Assembly (NCBI GenBank): GCA_963668435.2
Contig: CAXXSC010000001.1
Span: 434,001-498,000, forward strand
DNA: 64,000 nt
Origin: G963668435 sp963668435
Lineage (GTDB): Bacteria > Latescibacterota > Latescibacteria > Latescibacterales > Latescibacteraceae
Reading direction: 5' to 3'
Shown here: piece by piece, positions 15,914 through 27,476 of the stretch
Numbering within the stretch: the stretch's first letter is position 1
Layout of the letters: each line of letters starts with the position of its first letter
Notes under the pieces: model-generated
Databases searched by the model: none
Told to the model about the DNA's origin: nothing
Seen by the model: the letters and a program-made list of their open reading frames with translations, nothing else
Translations under genes and position numbers: made by a program

Positions 15914-17005
15914 GTGATCGACGATCGTGACAGGGAGTATATGGCGCTCGCTCTTTCGCTGGCGGAAAAAGGCCGGGGTACGACGAGCCCCAATCCGATG
16001 GTGGGCGCGGTTATTGTCAGGGATGGCGCAATAATAGGCCGGGGATGGCATGCACGTGCCGGAGGGCCGCATGCTGAGGTTGCCGCGGTTAACAATGCCG
16101 GCGGCGAGGTTCGCGGCGCTGATATGTATGTGACGCTCGAACCATGCAACCATCACGGCAGGACGCCTCCTTGTACAGAACTGATTATCAGGCACGGCAT
16201 GCGTCGTGTCGTTGTGGCAATGACCGATCCCAATCCGCTTGTCGCGGGCAAAGGCTGTGACCGTATCCGGGAGGACGGTATCGAGGTCGAGGTCGGCCTC
16301 ATGGAAGATGCGGCGAGGAAACTCAACGAGGCTTTCATCAAGCACATTGTCACCGGGATGCCGTTTCTGACGTTGAAACTCGCGGTCACCCTTGACGGGT
16401 TCATCGCCGACTCCGAGGGCCAGAGCAAGTGGATCACCGGTGCGGAGGCAAGAAAGCTTGTGCACGGTGTCCGGGCCGAATCCGACGCTATTATGGTCGG
16501 TTCAGGCACGGTCTCTGCCGACAATCCCTCGTTGAATGTGCGCGATGCCGAGGGTGAGGATCCTCTTCGGGTGCTGATCGACTCGAAACTGAACATTGCA
16601 CCCGATGCCCGGGTGCTCGCGGATGGTCATGCGATTATTGCGGCGACCGATACGGCGCTGTCCGAAAAAGAAAGCGCTCTTCTGGCCGCTGGTGCCGAGG
16701 TCTGGCGTTTCCCGTCAGATAATGGGCGGGTGCCTTTGATGCCGGTTTTAAACAAACTCGGCGAGCGCGGTGTTATGACTGTCCTCTGCGAGGGTGGAGC
16801 CGGTCTGGCTTCGTCGCTAATTGCGGAGGGGCTCGTCGATAAACTGGTCATGATGATCGCACCGAAAGTGCTCGGTCGAGGTGTATCGGCATTCAGCGGT
16901 TTCGATCCCGGCGGTATTGAGCATGCGCTTGTGTTCGGCGATGTCGAAAGCCTGAGTCTCGATGGAGACACGGTTATTACTTGTTATCCGCAGCAGCCTG
17001 AGTGA
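15914..17005 (+). CDS. ribD: Bifunctional riboflavin deaminase/reductase RibD
   Basis: A 363-residue bifunctional enzyme for the second and third steps of riboflavin synthesis (deamination, then ribosyl side-chain reduction). The N-terminal zinc deaminase domain shows HAEVAAV (about 53) and PCNHHGRTPPCTE (about 77-89). The C-terminal reductase domain shows LTLKLAVTLDGFIADSEGQSKWITG, SDAIMVGSGTVSADNPSLNVR and VLCEGGAGLASSLI. The GTG start is supported by CCGGAGG upstream. It is the first gene of ribD-ribE-ribBA-ribH-nusB; an IS element now lies between it and ribE, so downstream expression may be altered. Confidence 0.95.
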   Translation: MIDDRDREYMALALSLAEKGRGTTSPNPMVGAVIVRDGAIIGRGWHARAGGPHAEVAAVNNAGGEVRGADMYVTLEPCNHHGRTPPCTELIIRHGMRRVVVAMTDPNPLVAGKGCDRIREDGIEVEVGLMEDAARKLNEAFIKHIVTGMPFLTLKLAVTLDGFIADSEGQSKWITGAEARKLVHGVRAESDAIMVGSGTVSADNPSLNVRDAEGEDPLRVLIDSKLNIAPDARVLADGHAIIAATDTALSEKESALLAAGAEVWRFPSDNGRVPLMPVLNKLGERGVMTVLCEGGAGLASSLIAEGLVDKLVMMIAPKVLGRGVSAFSGFDPGGIEHALVFGDVESLSLDGDTVITCYPQQPE

Positions 17006-17093
17006 TTGATGTGCCGGTTTAGTACTGAAAGCGGCGGATAATGCGGGCGCTTTTAATGCGACAGGGCCTTGAACTGTGAGCCTTGCATTTTGA

Positions 17094-17102
17094 ATCTTGA
17101 AT
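17094..17102 (+). repeat. Target-site duplication, left copy
   Basis: The 9-base sequence ATCTTGAAT stands immediately outside the left inverted repeat of the IS element and is repeated exactly at 18419-18427. Confidence 0.85.
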
Positions 17103-18418
17103 CAGTAGTGTCCCAACGTTATAAATTAAAAACCATGTAAAGAATTGATAATAAATATGATAGAAAAAAATAAGACCTGTATCGACTTGAAAAGTGTATT
17201 AAACTATGACCTGTCCTATAGCAAAGGAGAGGTCGATGTATACAGGTCGTACGGTTTTTTCACAACTCATGGATATATTACCATGGAGACGATTTCAAAC
17301 ATGTGTTAAGCGGTATTCGGGCAACTATAAAGTAAAGGAGTTCACCTGTTCTGATCAATACCGCGTGATGGCTTTTGCTCAACTGACATATCGTGAAAGC
17401 TTGCGAGATATTGAAGCCTGTTTACGGGCAATGAACACCAAGCTGTACCACATGGGAATCAGAAGTACTATTTCCCGCAACACACTGGCACATGCAAACG
17501 AAACACGCGACTGGCGAATCTATGCTGATTTTACACAGGTACTTATCGAGCATGCGAGAAAACTATATACTCATGAGCCGTTCGGTGTTGAGTTGGACCA
17601 GACAGTGTATGCGCTCGATTCAACGACCATAGACTTGTGTTTGTCCGTATTCCCCTGGGCACAATTCCGAAAACGGAAAGGAGCGATCAAACTTCATACA
17701 CTCTTGAATCTGCATGGAAATATTCCGGTATTGGCAATTATCACACATGGCAAAGTCCATGATGTAACGATTATCGACAGTTTACTTCCGGAAGCAGGTG
17801 CATTGTATATCATGGATCGCGCTTACATAGATTTTGACCGGCTTCACTGTATTCATAACGCAAATGCGTTCTTCATTACCCGAGCAAAAAAGAACCTGCA
17901 ATTCAAACGAGTGTATTCACATGTTATCGATAAATCAACCGGACTTAAATGTGACCAAACCGTTGTTCTAAAAGGATATTATACACAACAAAAGTATTGT
18001 GACAAACTACGACGAATCCGATTCTATGACTCAAAAAAAGGTAAGAATCTGGTCTTTCTGACTAATAATTTTGACCTACCTGCTTTGACCATTACAGAGT
18101 TATATCGTTGCCGCTGGCAAATTGAACTGTTTTTCAAATGGATCAAGCAGCACCTGAGAATCAAATCATTTTATGGCACATCTGAAAATGCTGTCAAATC
18201 TCAAATATGGATTGCTATATCTGTCTATTTATTAGTCGCCATCATGCGAAAAGAACTGAAAATCGACCTTAGTCTCTACACAATTCTACAGATTCTAAGT
18301 GTCTCGCTGTTTGAAAAAGGTCATATTTATCATATACTTACAGAAAACAACAATTCAATCGTGAACCATGAAAATCCTAACCAATTGAATTTATTTGACT
18401 AATGTTGGGACACTACTG
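17103..18418 (+). mobile_element. Complete IS4-family insertion sequence
   Basis: A 1316-bp element bounded by perfect 15-bp inverted repeats CAGTAGTGTCCCAAC (17103-17117) and its complement (18404-18418). It carries one intact transposase gene and is flanked by 9-bp direct repeats ATCTTGAAT. Intact ends and duplications show a fairly recent insertion into the spacer between ribD and ribE. Its base composition is more AT-rich than the surrounding operon. Confidence 0.92.
17236..18402 (+). CDS. IS4-family transposase
   Basis: A 388-residue DDE transposase. The ATG at 17236 is preferred because AAAGGAGAGG precedes it. The N-terminal DUF4372-like region reads FSQLMDILPWRRFQTCVKRY...KEFTCSDQYRVMAFAQLTYRESLRDI. 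Catalytic residues are Asp in YALDSTTIDL (about 128), Asp in IMDRAYIDFDRL (about 193) and Glu in CRWQIELFFKWIKQ (about 296), the last inside the Y-(2)-R-(3)-E-(6)-K signature of IS4 elements. The frame is uninterrupted and ends 1 base before the right inverted repeat, so the element is probably active or recently so. Confidence 0.92.
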   Translation: MYTGRTVFSQLMDILPWRRFQTCVKRYSGNYKVKEFTCSDQYRVMAFAQLTYRESLRDIEACLRAMNTKLYHMGIRSTISRNTLAHANETRDWRIYADFTQVLIEHARKLYTHEPFGVELDQTVYALDSTTIDLCLSVFPWAQFRKRKGAIKLHTLLNLHGNIPVLAIITHGKVHDVTIIDSLLPEAGALYIMDRAYIDFDRLHCIHNANAFFITRAKKNLQFKRVYSHVIDKSTGLKCDQTVVLKGYYTQQKYCDKLRRIRFYDSKKGKNLVFLTNNFDLPALTITELYRCRWQIELFFKWIKQHLRIKSFYGTSENAVKSQIWIAISVYLLVAIMRKELKIDLSLYTILQILSVSLFEKGHIYHILTENNNSIVNHENPNQLNLFD

Positions 18419-18427
18419 ATCTTGAAT
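18419..18427 (+). repeat. Target-site duplication, right copy
   Basis: Exact copy of the 9-base ATCTTGAAT found at 17094-17102, directly outside the right inverted repeat. Confidence 0.85.
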
Positions 18428-18449
18428 TATAAATAAATTTGGAAATAAC

Positions 18450-19079
18450 ATGTTTACCGGATTGATAGAAGAGGTCGGCAGGATACGTTCTGTTTCACAG
18501 CGCGGCAAGACTGCCGATATAAATATCGGCGCCTCGTCAGTTCTCGAGAGTGTCGCTTTGGGCGACAGCATTGCGGTCAACGGTGTCTGTCTGACAGTGA
18601 CAGCGTTCGGCGATGACAGTTTTACCGTGCAGGCGGTGACGGAAACCCTGAAACGGTCGACGCTCGGCCTGGCGAAATCCGGCGATCCTGTAAATCTCGA
18701 GCGTTCTCTTAAGCTGGGAGACCGTCTCGGCGGCCATATCGTACAGGGGCATGTCGATGGTGTCGGTAAGATCGTTTCGGTACGTGGCAACGCGGACAAT
18801 ATCGATATCGCCATTGCGCCGGAACCGCAGCTCGAACGGTATATTGCCGAGAAAGGCTCGATTACGATCGACGGTATCAGCCTGACCGTGACCTATTCAC
18901 GGCCCGGAGAGTTCGGTGTGACCATTATTGCCCATACACTCGAGGAAACCACGCTTTCCGGGGCAAAGGCCGGGAAAAGGGTTAATCTCGAAATAGACGT
19001 GATCGCCCGGTATATAGAAAAGCTCATGAGTTCAGGCGGGGGTCTGACAATCGAGCGGCTTGAAGATCTTGGATTTTAA
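18450..19079 (+). CDS. ribE: Riboflavin synthase, alpha subunit
   Basis: A 209-residue enzyme that dismutates two 6,7-dimethyl-8-ribityllumazine molecules to riboflavin. It has the two repeated lumazine-binding halves: MFTGLIEEVGRI...GDSIAVNGVCLTVT and GDRLGGHIVQGHVDGVGKI...KGSITIDGISLTVT. The MFTG start motif and the internal repeat are diagnostic, and the length is normal. The Shine-Dalgarno is poor (ATTTGGAAATAAC). After the IS insertion the gene starts 31 bases from the right inverted repeat, so transcription must read through or start within the element. Confidence 0.95.
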   Translation: MFTGLIEEVGRIRSVSQRGKTADINIGASSVLESVALGDSIAVNGVCLTVTAFGDDSFTVQAVTETLKRSTLGLAKSGDPVNLERSLKLGDRLGGHIVQGHVDGVGKIVSVRGNADNIDIAIAPEPQLERYIAEKGSITIDGISLTVTYSRPGEFGVTIIAHTLEETTLSGAKAGKRVNLEIDVIARYIEKLMSSGGGLTIERLEDLGF

Positions 19080-19152
19080 TCCGGGTGACAGGGATGTAAA
19101 CGATGAACACATGGTTCGGATATGAGCTCCGGCCAGAGAGAGGATGACCGCC

Positions 19153-20415
19153 ATGGCGGAATTTACATCGATAGAGAAAGCGATTGAAGATATTGCTGAC
19201 GGCAAAATGATCATTGTTACCGATGACGATTCGGAGGATAGTGGCGGCGATCTGATGATGGCAGCCCAGTTTGTCCGGACAAAAGATGTCGGTTTTCTCA
19301 TGCGAGAGGCTGGCGGTCTCATGGCTGTCGCTGGCACGACGGAGCGTTTCGATGCTCTTGATCTCGATCTCATCGGTATCAAAACCGAAACACTCGGGAG
19401 CACCAATTTCGGTATCAGCATAGATGCCCTTGAAGGTAACAAGGCCGGCGGCGCTTCTGCCGCTGACAGGGCCGCGACAATAAGGCTTTTTGCCGATCAG
19501 GACGCGGTTTCCGCTGATTTCGCAAGGCCCGGCCATGTTACAACCCTCAAGGCTCTCGATGGCGGCGTGCTTTCGCGGGCGGGTCACACAGAGGCTGCAG
19601 TTGATTTTCCCCGCCTTGCAGGATTGTATCCAGCCGGGCTGACCTCGGTGGTAACCGATCCGGAAGGTGATGTCGCGAATCTGAGCTACCTGCAGGAACT
19701 GGCGGACACGCACGGTTTCTCAATCGTTTCCATCCGCGACCTGATCGCGTTCCGGCGCAGGAAGGAAAAGCTGGTCGAGATGATCACCTCGGTGTATTTT
19801 CCCACGAAATATGGTGTTTTCGATCTCAAGGTTTACGAGAGTGAGATCGACGATCACCATCATCTCGCAATTGTCAAGGGCGATGTTGCCGATGGCGATC
19901 CGGTCCTTGTCCGGGTGCATTCCGAGTGCCTGACCGGGGACGTGCTCGGTTCCCTGCGCTGTGATTGCGGTGATCAGCTTGCTCATGCAATGCGGATGAT
20001 CGAGAAAGAGGGCCGCGGTGCGGTGCTGTATATGCGACAGGAAGGCCGTGGGATCGGTCTCACCAACAAGCTTAAAGCATACAAGCTCCAGGACAAGGGA
20101 CACGATACTGTTGAGGCGAACATCATGCTTGGTTTCGCGCCCGATCTCCGGGATTACGGCATCGGCGCACAGATTCTCGCCGACCTGGGCATCGAAAAGA
20201 TCAGGCTGATGACCAATAATCCCAAGAAGATCATCGGTCTCGAGGGTTACGGACTGGAAATTGTCGAGCGTGTGCCCATCGAGGTCGAACTATGCGGTGA
20301 GAACGCATTTTACATGCAGACGAAAAAAGACAAGATGGGGCATATTCTGAACCAGGACAAAATCCCCGACGCGGGAAAACAGCCCAATCATCAGCATGAA
20401 TGCGACGAAGACTGA
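19153..20415 (+). CDS. ribBA: RibBA: GTP cyclohydrolase II fused to a degenerate DHBP-synthase domain
   Basis: About 420 residues. The C-terminal half (from about 205) is a good GTP cyclohydrolase II: zinc Cys in HSECLTGDVLGSLRCDCGDQL, then RQEGRGIGLTNKLKAYKLQD and the GIGAQILADLGIEKIRLMTNNP end. The N-terminal half has the DHBP-synthase fold, including AGHTEAAVDFPRLAGLYPAG. Its acidic loop reads DDDSEDSGGD instead of DDEDRENEGD, and the usual C-E-(I/L) with a catalytic Glu reads S-V-V, so that half may be inactive. I chose the second ATG (19153) because AGAGAGG is correctly spaced to it; an ATG at 19144 is in frame. Confidence 0.9.
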   Translation: MAEFTSIEKAIEDIADGKMIIVTDDDSEDSGGDLMMAAQFVRTKDVGFLMREAGGLMAVAGTTERFDALDLDLIGIKTETLGSTNFGISIDALEGNKAGGASAADRAATIRLFADQDAVSADFARPGHVTTLKALDGGVLSRAGHTEAAVDFPRLAGLYPAGLTSVVTDPEGDVANLSYLQELADTHGFSIVSIRDLIAFRRRKEKLVEMITSVYFPTKYGVFDLKVYESEIDDHHHLAIVKGDVADGDPVLVRVHSECLTGDVLGSLRCDCGDQLAHAMRMIEKEGRGAVLYMRQEGRGIGLTNKLKAYKLQDKGHDTVEANIMLGFAPDLRDYGIGAQILADLGIEKIRLMTNNPKKIIGLEGYGLEIVERVPIEVELCGENAFYMQTKKDKMGHILNQDKIPDAGKQPNHQHECDED

Positions 20416-20488
20416 GATGTCCCAGTCTGATGAATGATAATAGTAACGCTAAATAAAACAGTCACATGATAACAAAGGAGTCATGACA

Positions 20489-20959
20489 ATGGCTAAAATC
20501 GTACAGGGCGATCTGACCGCCAAGAATAAGAGATACGCGATTGTGGTGTCACGTTACAATGAACTTATCGGCGGTAAGCTCATGAGTGGCGCCATCGATT
20601 GTCTGGAGCGCCATGAGGCAAAGAGTGACGATATCACTGTCTACTGGGTTCCCGGCGCATACGAGATCCCGCTGGCAGCGAAAAAAGTCGCTGAAACCAA
20701 GAAATTCGATGCGGTCATTTGTCTCGGCGCTGTTATCAGGGGTGCGACACCGCATTTCGATTTTGTCGCTTCCGAGGCCGCCAAGGGTATCGCCATCGCC
20801 AGTCTCGATACCAGTGTGCCGGTGATTTTCGGCCTTGTCACAACCGATACGGTCGAGCAGGCAATCGAGCGTGCAGGTACGACAGTCGGCAACCGTGGAT
20901 TTGATGCCGCACTTACCGCCATCGAGATGAGCAATCTCATGGGAAAGATCGGGGAATAG
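20489..20959 (+). CDS. ribH: 6,7-dimethyl-8-ribityllumazine synthase
   Basis: A 156-residue lumazine synthase that condenses DHBP with the aminouracil from RibD. Motifs: VVSRYNELIGGKLMSGA, WVPGAYEIPLAAKK, VICLGAVIRGATPHFDFVA (phosphate and catalytic His region) and PVIFGLVTTDTVEQAIERAG. AAAGGAG lies 8 bases before the ATG at 20489; an in-frame ATG two codons upstream is too close to it. Located between ribBA and nusB, the classical order. Confidence 0.95.
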   Translation: MAKIVQGDLTAKNKRYAIVVSRYNELIGGKLMSGAIDCLERHEAKSDDITVYWVPGAYEIPLAAKKVAETKKFDAVICLGAVIRGATPHFDFVASEAAKGIAIASLDTSVPVIFGLVTTDTVEQAIERAGTTVGNRGFDAALTAIEMSNLMGKIGE

Positions 20960-20962
20960 GCC

Positions 20963-21430
20963 GTGTCGAAACGCCATAAAGCGCGCGAGGCGCTTGTCAG
21001 GGCTCTCTACATCGCTGAGTGCCGCGGGCTCAGTGTCCGTGAGGCATTCGAGGAGATGGAAGAGGCTGACCGTGAAATCGCATCCGGTGGCCTTGATCCC
21101 GATGCGCCCTCGCTGAAGCCGTTTACGCTTGGTCTTGACGAGGATCAGAAACGTTTTGCCCTGTCTATCGCCTCGAAGATCGAGGCTAATGTCGAGGATT
21201 TCAACGAGAAAATCCGCGGGGTGCTCGTTAACTGGGATTTCGAACGTGTTTCACGGATCGACCGTTATATCATGTGGATCGCTCTCGCGGAAATGATGTT
21301 TTTCCTCGATATTCCGGTTGGCGTGTCGATAAACGAGGCTATCGAGCTTGCCAAAACATTCAGCACGGAGAAAAGCCCCGGATTTATCAACGGCATCCTT
21401 GACAATCTTGGGAAAAAGATGGATAATTAG
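20963..21430 (+). CDS. nusB: Transcription antitermination factor NusB
   Basis: A 155-residue all-helical RNA-binding protein for rRNA antitermination. The N-terminal KRHKAREALVRALYIAE and the C-terminal DRYIMWIALAEMMFFLDIPVGVSINEAIELAKTFSTEKSPGFINGILD are typical. The GTG start follows ribH by 3 bases with GGGGAATAGG upstream, so it is coupled to ribH, an arrangement common in many bacteria. Confidence 0.92.
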   Translation: MSKRHKAREALVRALYIAECRGLSVREAFEEMEEADREIASGGLDPDAPSLKPFTLGLDEDQKRFALSIASKIEANVEDFNEKIRGVLVNWDFERVSRIDRYIMWIALAEMMFFLDIPVGVSINEAIELAKTFSTEKSPGFINGILDNLGKKMDN

Positions 21431-21475
21431 AAAGAAGTCATACAATTAAGAAGAACTAACGAAAGGCCGGAAATT

Positions 21476-22099
21476 ATGCGTTGTTTTTTCAGTGCCGCTG
21501 TTCTCGTAATTGCATCGCTTTTTTCAACCATTGTATCGGCCGGAGAGCTTAATGTGCTTCCCGGCCGGTTTTGTGCTTATACTGCGCCTCACGCCTTAGC
21601 TGAAACGTATCCCGTGCAATTTTCCTGCGCAGATTGCGGGGCTCAGACCTGCTATGGTCATCTGCTGTCCTCGCTGAACAGTGTCGATTTTAAGGGGGAT
21701 GTTTCGCCTGCTGTTTTTTACAACAGGCAGGACGCGGCCTTTTCAGGATTCGATATGGGGATGTTCCACAAGTATGCCGGGTACGCCACTCTCGCCGCCG
21801 CTCTTGTGACCGGCGTAACGAAATCCTCGCATTCCATCCACTGCGATTTCGCGAAAGCGACAACAGCGCTTGCAGGTGTGACCGTTCTTTCGGGTTGGTA
21901 CCAATACGGGATGCCGACCTTGGCAAAGTCGCGTTTCGTTTCCGACATCAATATGCACAAGATCCTTGGATTTGCCGGTATGTTAGGTTGCGCTGCTTCC
22001 GTCTATCTTGCCGAAGATCATGAGATTTCGAGTCATGGCGGCATCGGTGTCGCCGGAGCAGGTTGCATGGCATTGTCTGTCGTTCTGATAGCTTTTTGA
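21476..22099 (+). CDS. Exported/membrane protein of unknown function
   Basis: A 207-residue protein that I do not recognise. It has a signal peptide (to about residue 22, IVSAG), a short Cys-rich stretch (FSCADCGAQTCYGH) and three hydrophobic segments in the C-terminal half. Histidines sit at segment edges (MFHKYAGY, INMHKILGFAG, ISSHGGIG). That arrangement recalls small b-haem membrane proteins of the cytochrome b561/DUF4405 type, but the resemblance is weak. GAAAGGCCGG stands upstream of the ATG. It follows nusB by 45 bases and is closed by a terminator. Confidence 0.5.
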   Translation: MRCFFSAAVLVIASLFSTIVSAGELNVLPGRFCAYTAPHALAETYPVQFSCADCGAQTCYGHLLSSLNSVDFKGDVSPAVFYNRQDAAFSGFDMGMFHKYAGYATLAAALVTGVTKSSHSIHCDFAKATTALAGVTVLSGWYQYGMPTLAKSRFVSDINMHKILGFAGMLGCAASVYLAEDHEISSHGGIGVAGAGCMALSVVLIAF

Positions 22100-22120
22100 G
22101 ACTGTGAGAAGTACAAATAA

Positions 22121-22153
22121 AAAAGGCGCTCAATGAGATGAGCGCCTTTTTTT
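22121..22153. terminator. Bidirectional terminator
   Basis: The 12-bp stem AAAAGGCGCTCA/TGAGCGCCTTTT with a 6-base loop and flanking A/T tracts. It separates the converging small membrane protein gene and the nitrilase-like gene. Confidence 0.9.
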
Positions 22154-22169
22154 GTCAGCTTTATTTATG

Positions 22170-23195
22170 TTACGGCCTCGAATCAACCTGCACTTTTTCC
22201 GCCCGCTCGATATATTCATGATAGTTCACGAGTTTGTACTCACGCTTGATCTGTTCGATCGACACGCTTTCGTCATTGCTCTCGAGGATGAACCAGCCCT
22301 CGGGATGGGCGATCTCGTATTTGAACTTATCTCCGTATTTCTGCTGAATATCCCTGAAAGCGCCATCCTGGAAATCCCAGTGAAACACCTCCCTGTCGAG
22401 GTTGATGGTCGAGCAGAACCATTCCTGGAGCCTGCCGTTGCCGCCGATGTCTTTTCCTGTGATGTCGATAATGCGTGCAGGCTGGTAACGGGTGCATGAT
22501 ACGATATAATATGTGTTCTGCATGGCGAGTGCGTTGAGCAGTGCGCCACCTGCGAACGCCGAGGGCCAGAAAACGATCTCCGCGCCTTTTTCACGGAGTT
22601 TCTTCCATGTTTTCGGCCAGTTGGCGTCGAAACAGATCATCATGCCGATCGTGCCGAAATCAGTTTCGAAGACTGGCGGTTCGGCGGGGCCGGGTGTAAT
22701 GCCTTTCCTGACCTCGCCCTCAGTTGGATGGACCTTGTCGTATTCGCCGACAATCTGCCCCTTACGGTCTATGAGCACCGCGGCATTGTATATGTGCCCG
22801 TCACGTTTCGTATACATCGGGCAGATGACATAGCAGTTGTGTTTTTTCGCGTAATCGGTGAAATGCTTGACAATCGGGCCCGGAAGGATTTCGGCACGTC
22901 CCTCGTATGGCGGCAGGTCGGGCAGGTCGGCATGGGGAAAGGCCTCCGACAGGCAGACAATGTCGGGCTTGTAGGCCGCCGTCTGTTCCATGCGCTCCAG
23001 CGACTTGTCGATCCGTTCATCAACCGTTGTGCCCATCGTGTTGACAGGAGCGCCCCACGGCGACATGAGCGTGATCGAGGCAACCGTTACCTCGCGCGGC
23101 AGCTTGTCCCGCGCTTCGGTATTGGATGATTGTGCCGATATGGCAAACAACAGAAGGAATGATAGGTACGAAAAACGTGTTGCCAATCGTTGCAT
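22170..23195 (-). CDS. Secreted carbon-nitrogen hydrolase (nitrilase superfamily)
   Basis: A 341-residue protein with a signal peptide (to about residue 28). The nitrilase triad is visible: Glu in VCLSEAFPH, Lys in GEYDKVHPTEGE and Cys in GMMICFDANWP. The family hydrolyses nitriles, amides or carbamoyl groups, and exported members are uncommon. The extra C-terminal stretch (about residues 270-341) is outside the usual barrel. AAAGGAGGGAG precedes the ATG. An alpha/beta hydrolase gene lies upstream on the same strand with a gap of about 80 bases, so the two may be co-transcribed. Confidence 0.8.
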   Translation of the reverse strand: MQRLATRFSYLSFLLLFAISAQSSNTEARDKLPREVTVASITLMSPWGAPVNTMGTTVDERIDKSLERMEQTAAYKPDIVCLSEAFPHADLPDLPPYEGRAEILPGPIVKHFTDYAKKHNCYVICPMYTKRDGHIYNAAVLIDRKGQIVGEYDKVHPTEGEVRKGITPGPAEPPVFETDFGTIGMMICFDANWPKTWKKLREKGAEIVFWPSAFAGGALLNALAMQNTYYIVSCTRYQPARIIDITGKDIGGNGRLQEWFCSTINLDREVFHWDFQDGAFRDIQQKYGDKFKYEIAHPEGWFILESNDESVSIEQIKREYKLVNYHEYIERAEKVQVDSRP

Positions 23196-23272
23196 TCTCC
23201 CTCCTTTTGCCTAACTCCGGATAAAATCTGTATCGGATTTTCAGGCATTGATTACGATGTAAGTTCCTTCTA

Positions 23273-24187
23273 TTACAATCCTTTGAGCCATGCCTCGCAG
23301 ACACCGGGCCAGGTTTCCAGAGCCGGTCTCCCCGGGGCCAGTCCGAAACCGTGGGGGCCGTCCTTGTAGATATGCATTTCCGCCGGAACACCAGCTTTGA
23401 GCATCGCCTCGTAAAACCGGACACTGTTCATGACCGGCACCGCGCCGTCATTGGTAGTGTGAATGAGGAACGACGGCGGCGTGTCTTTGGTGACCTGCAT
23501 CTCGTTCGACATGAAATCTTTCATTTTCTGCGTGGGATTTTCGCCGAGCAGGTTTTTCTGCGAGCCCATATGAGTGATTTCATCCTGCATGGAGATGACC
23601 GGATAGATAAGGATGCCGAAATCGGGACGCGGGCTGACCTTGTCGATAGTATCCTGCGGGGGGTAGGCCTCCCAGTTGAAATGGGTGATTGCGGAGGAGG
23701 CGAGATGCCCGCCTGCCGAGAATCCCATGATGCCGATTCTGCCGGGATCGATGCCGTATTCATTTGCGTGGCTCCGGACAATCCTGACTGCCCGCTGAGC
23801 ATCCTGAAGGGGCGCCGGATGACCGAAATCGTACATGCGGTACTTGAGAATAAATGCCGATATACCGAGGCTGTTCAGCCAGCGGGCAACATCGTGACCC
23901 TCGTGGTTGATTGCGAGCCGACGGTAACCGCCACCGGGGCAGACGACTACAGCCTGTCCTGTCGCGTTCGCTTTCGGCGCAGGGTATACGAGAAGAGTCG
24001 GGTCGCTGACATGGTTGATCCGTCCTGCCGGTTCCTCGGTTTCGGCTTCGATGGTTTTTGCGCCGGGCATGCTGTCCGGCCACAGCCTGATTACCGGCGG
24101 TTCGGCAAACACTGTTGCGCCGAATACAGCCAGAAAGACTGCAAGTGCAAGTAAGATTACGTTAAGGCGTTTCATGGGGTTGATCAT
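23273..24187 (-). CDS. Secreted alpha/beta hydrolase (esterase/lipase-like)
   Basis: A 304-residue exported hydrolase with a signal peptide ending near VFAEP. Features: VVVCPGGGYRRLAINHEG (oxyanion-hole type HGGG-like loop), the nucleophile elbow GFSAGGHLAS (Ser about 155), an acid in IHTTNDGAVPV and His in GPHGFGLAPG. This set resembles the BD-FAE / acetyl-xylan-esterase-like branch (PVIRLWP at the N-terminus is common there). AAGGAG precedes the ATG. It probably removes acyl groups from polysaccharides. It is the first gene of a likely two-gene unit with the nitrilase-like gene. Confidence 0.8.
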   Translation of the reverse strand: MINPMKRLNVILLALAVFLAVFGATVFAEPPVIRLWPDSMPGAKTIEAETEEPAGRINHVSDPTLLVYPAPKANATGQAVVVCPGGGYRRLAINHEGHDVARWLNSLGISAFILKYRMYDFGHPAPLQDAQRAVRIVRSHANEYGIDPGRIGIMGFSAGGHLASSAITHFNWEAYPPQDTIDKVSPRPDFGILIYPVISMQDEITHMGSQKNLLGENPTQKMKDFMSNEMQVTKDTPPSFLIHTTNDGAVPVMNSVRFYEAMLKAGVPAEMHIYKDGPHGFGLAPGRPALETWPGVCEAWLKGL

Positions 24188-24293
24188 GGTTTTCTCCTTA
24201 TAAATGATATGATTTCAATATTTTCAGTATAGCGTTGCCCGCTTTTGATAGGCAAGGGTTTTCTCCAAGGGGCCGAAACGTTTCGACCTTGCT

Positions 24294-24322
24294 TTGACCT
24301 TCCAATTAGTGCATATTATAAG
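24294..24322 (+). promoter_or_regulatory. Putative secA promoter
   Basis: TTGACC (24294-24299), a 17-base spacer and TATAAG (24317-24322), about 108 bases before the secA ATG. This is a match by eye. Confidence 0.45.
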
Positions 24323-24429
24323 ATTAAAGGTTTCAATGCGATAAACGATATTGACAACGATGACGGGGTGTTTCGGGGAGTTGTTTACTGTCTCCTCGCT
24401 ATGTTTCGTATTATCAACAGGATACTATT

Positions 24430-27408
<2,979 letters not shown>

Positions 27409-27476
27409 TTGTCGATAGCTGGTATTTCTGCCGGTAACGCTTGACTGTGTTACACTGGAGTGTTGAAGCGGTTCTC

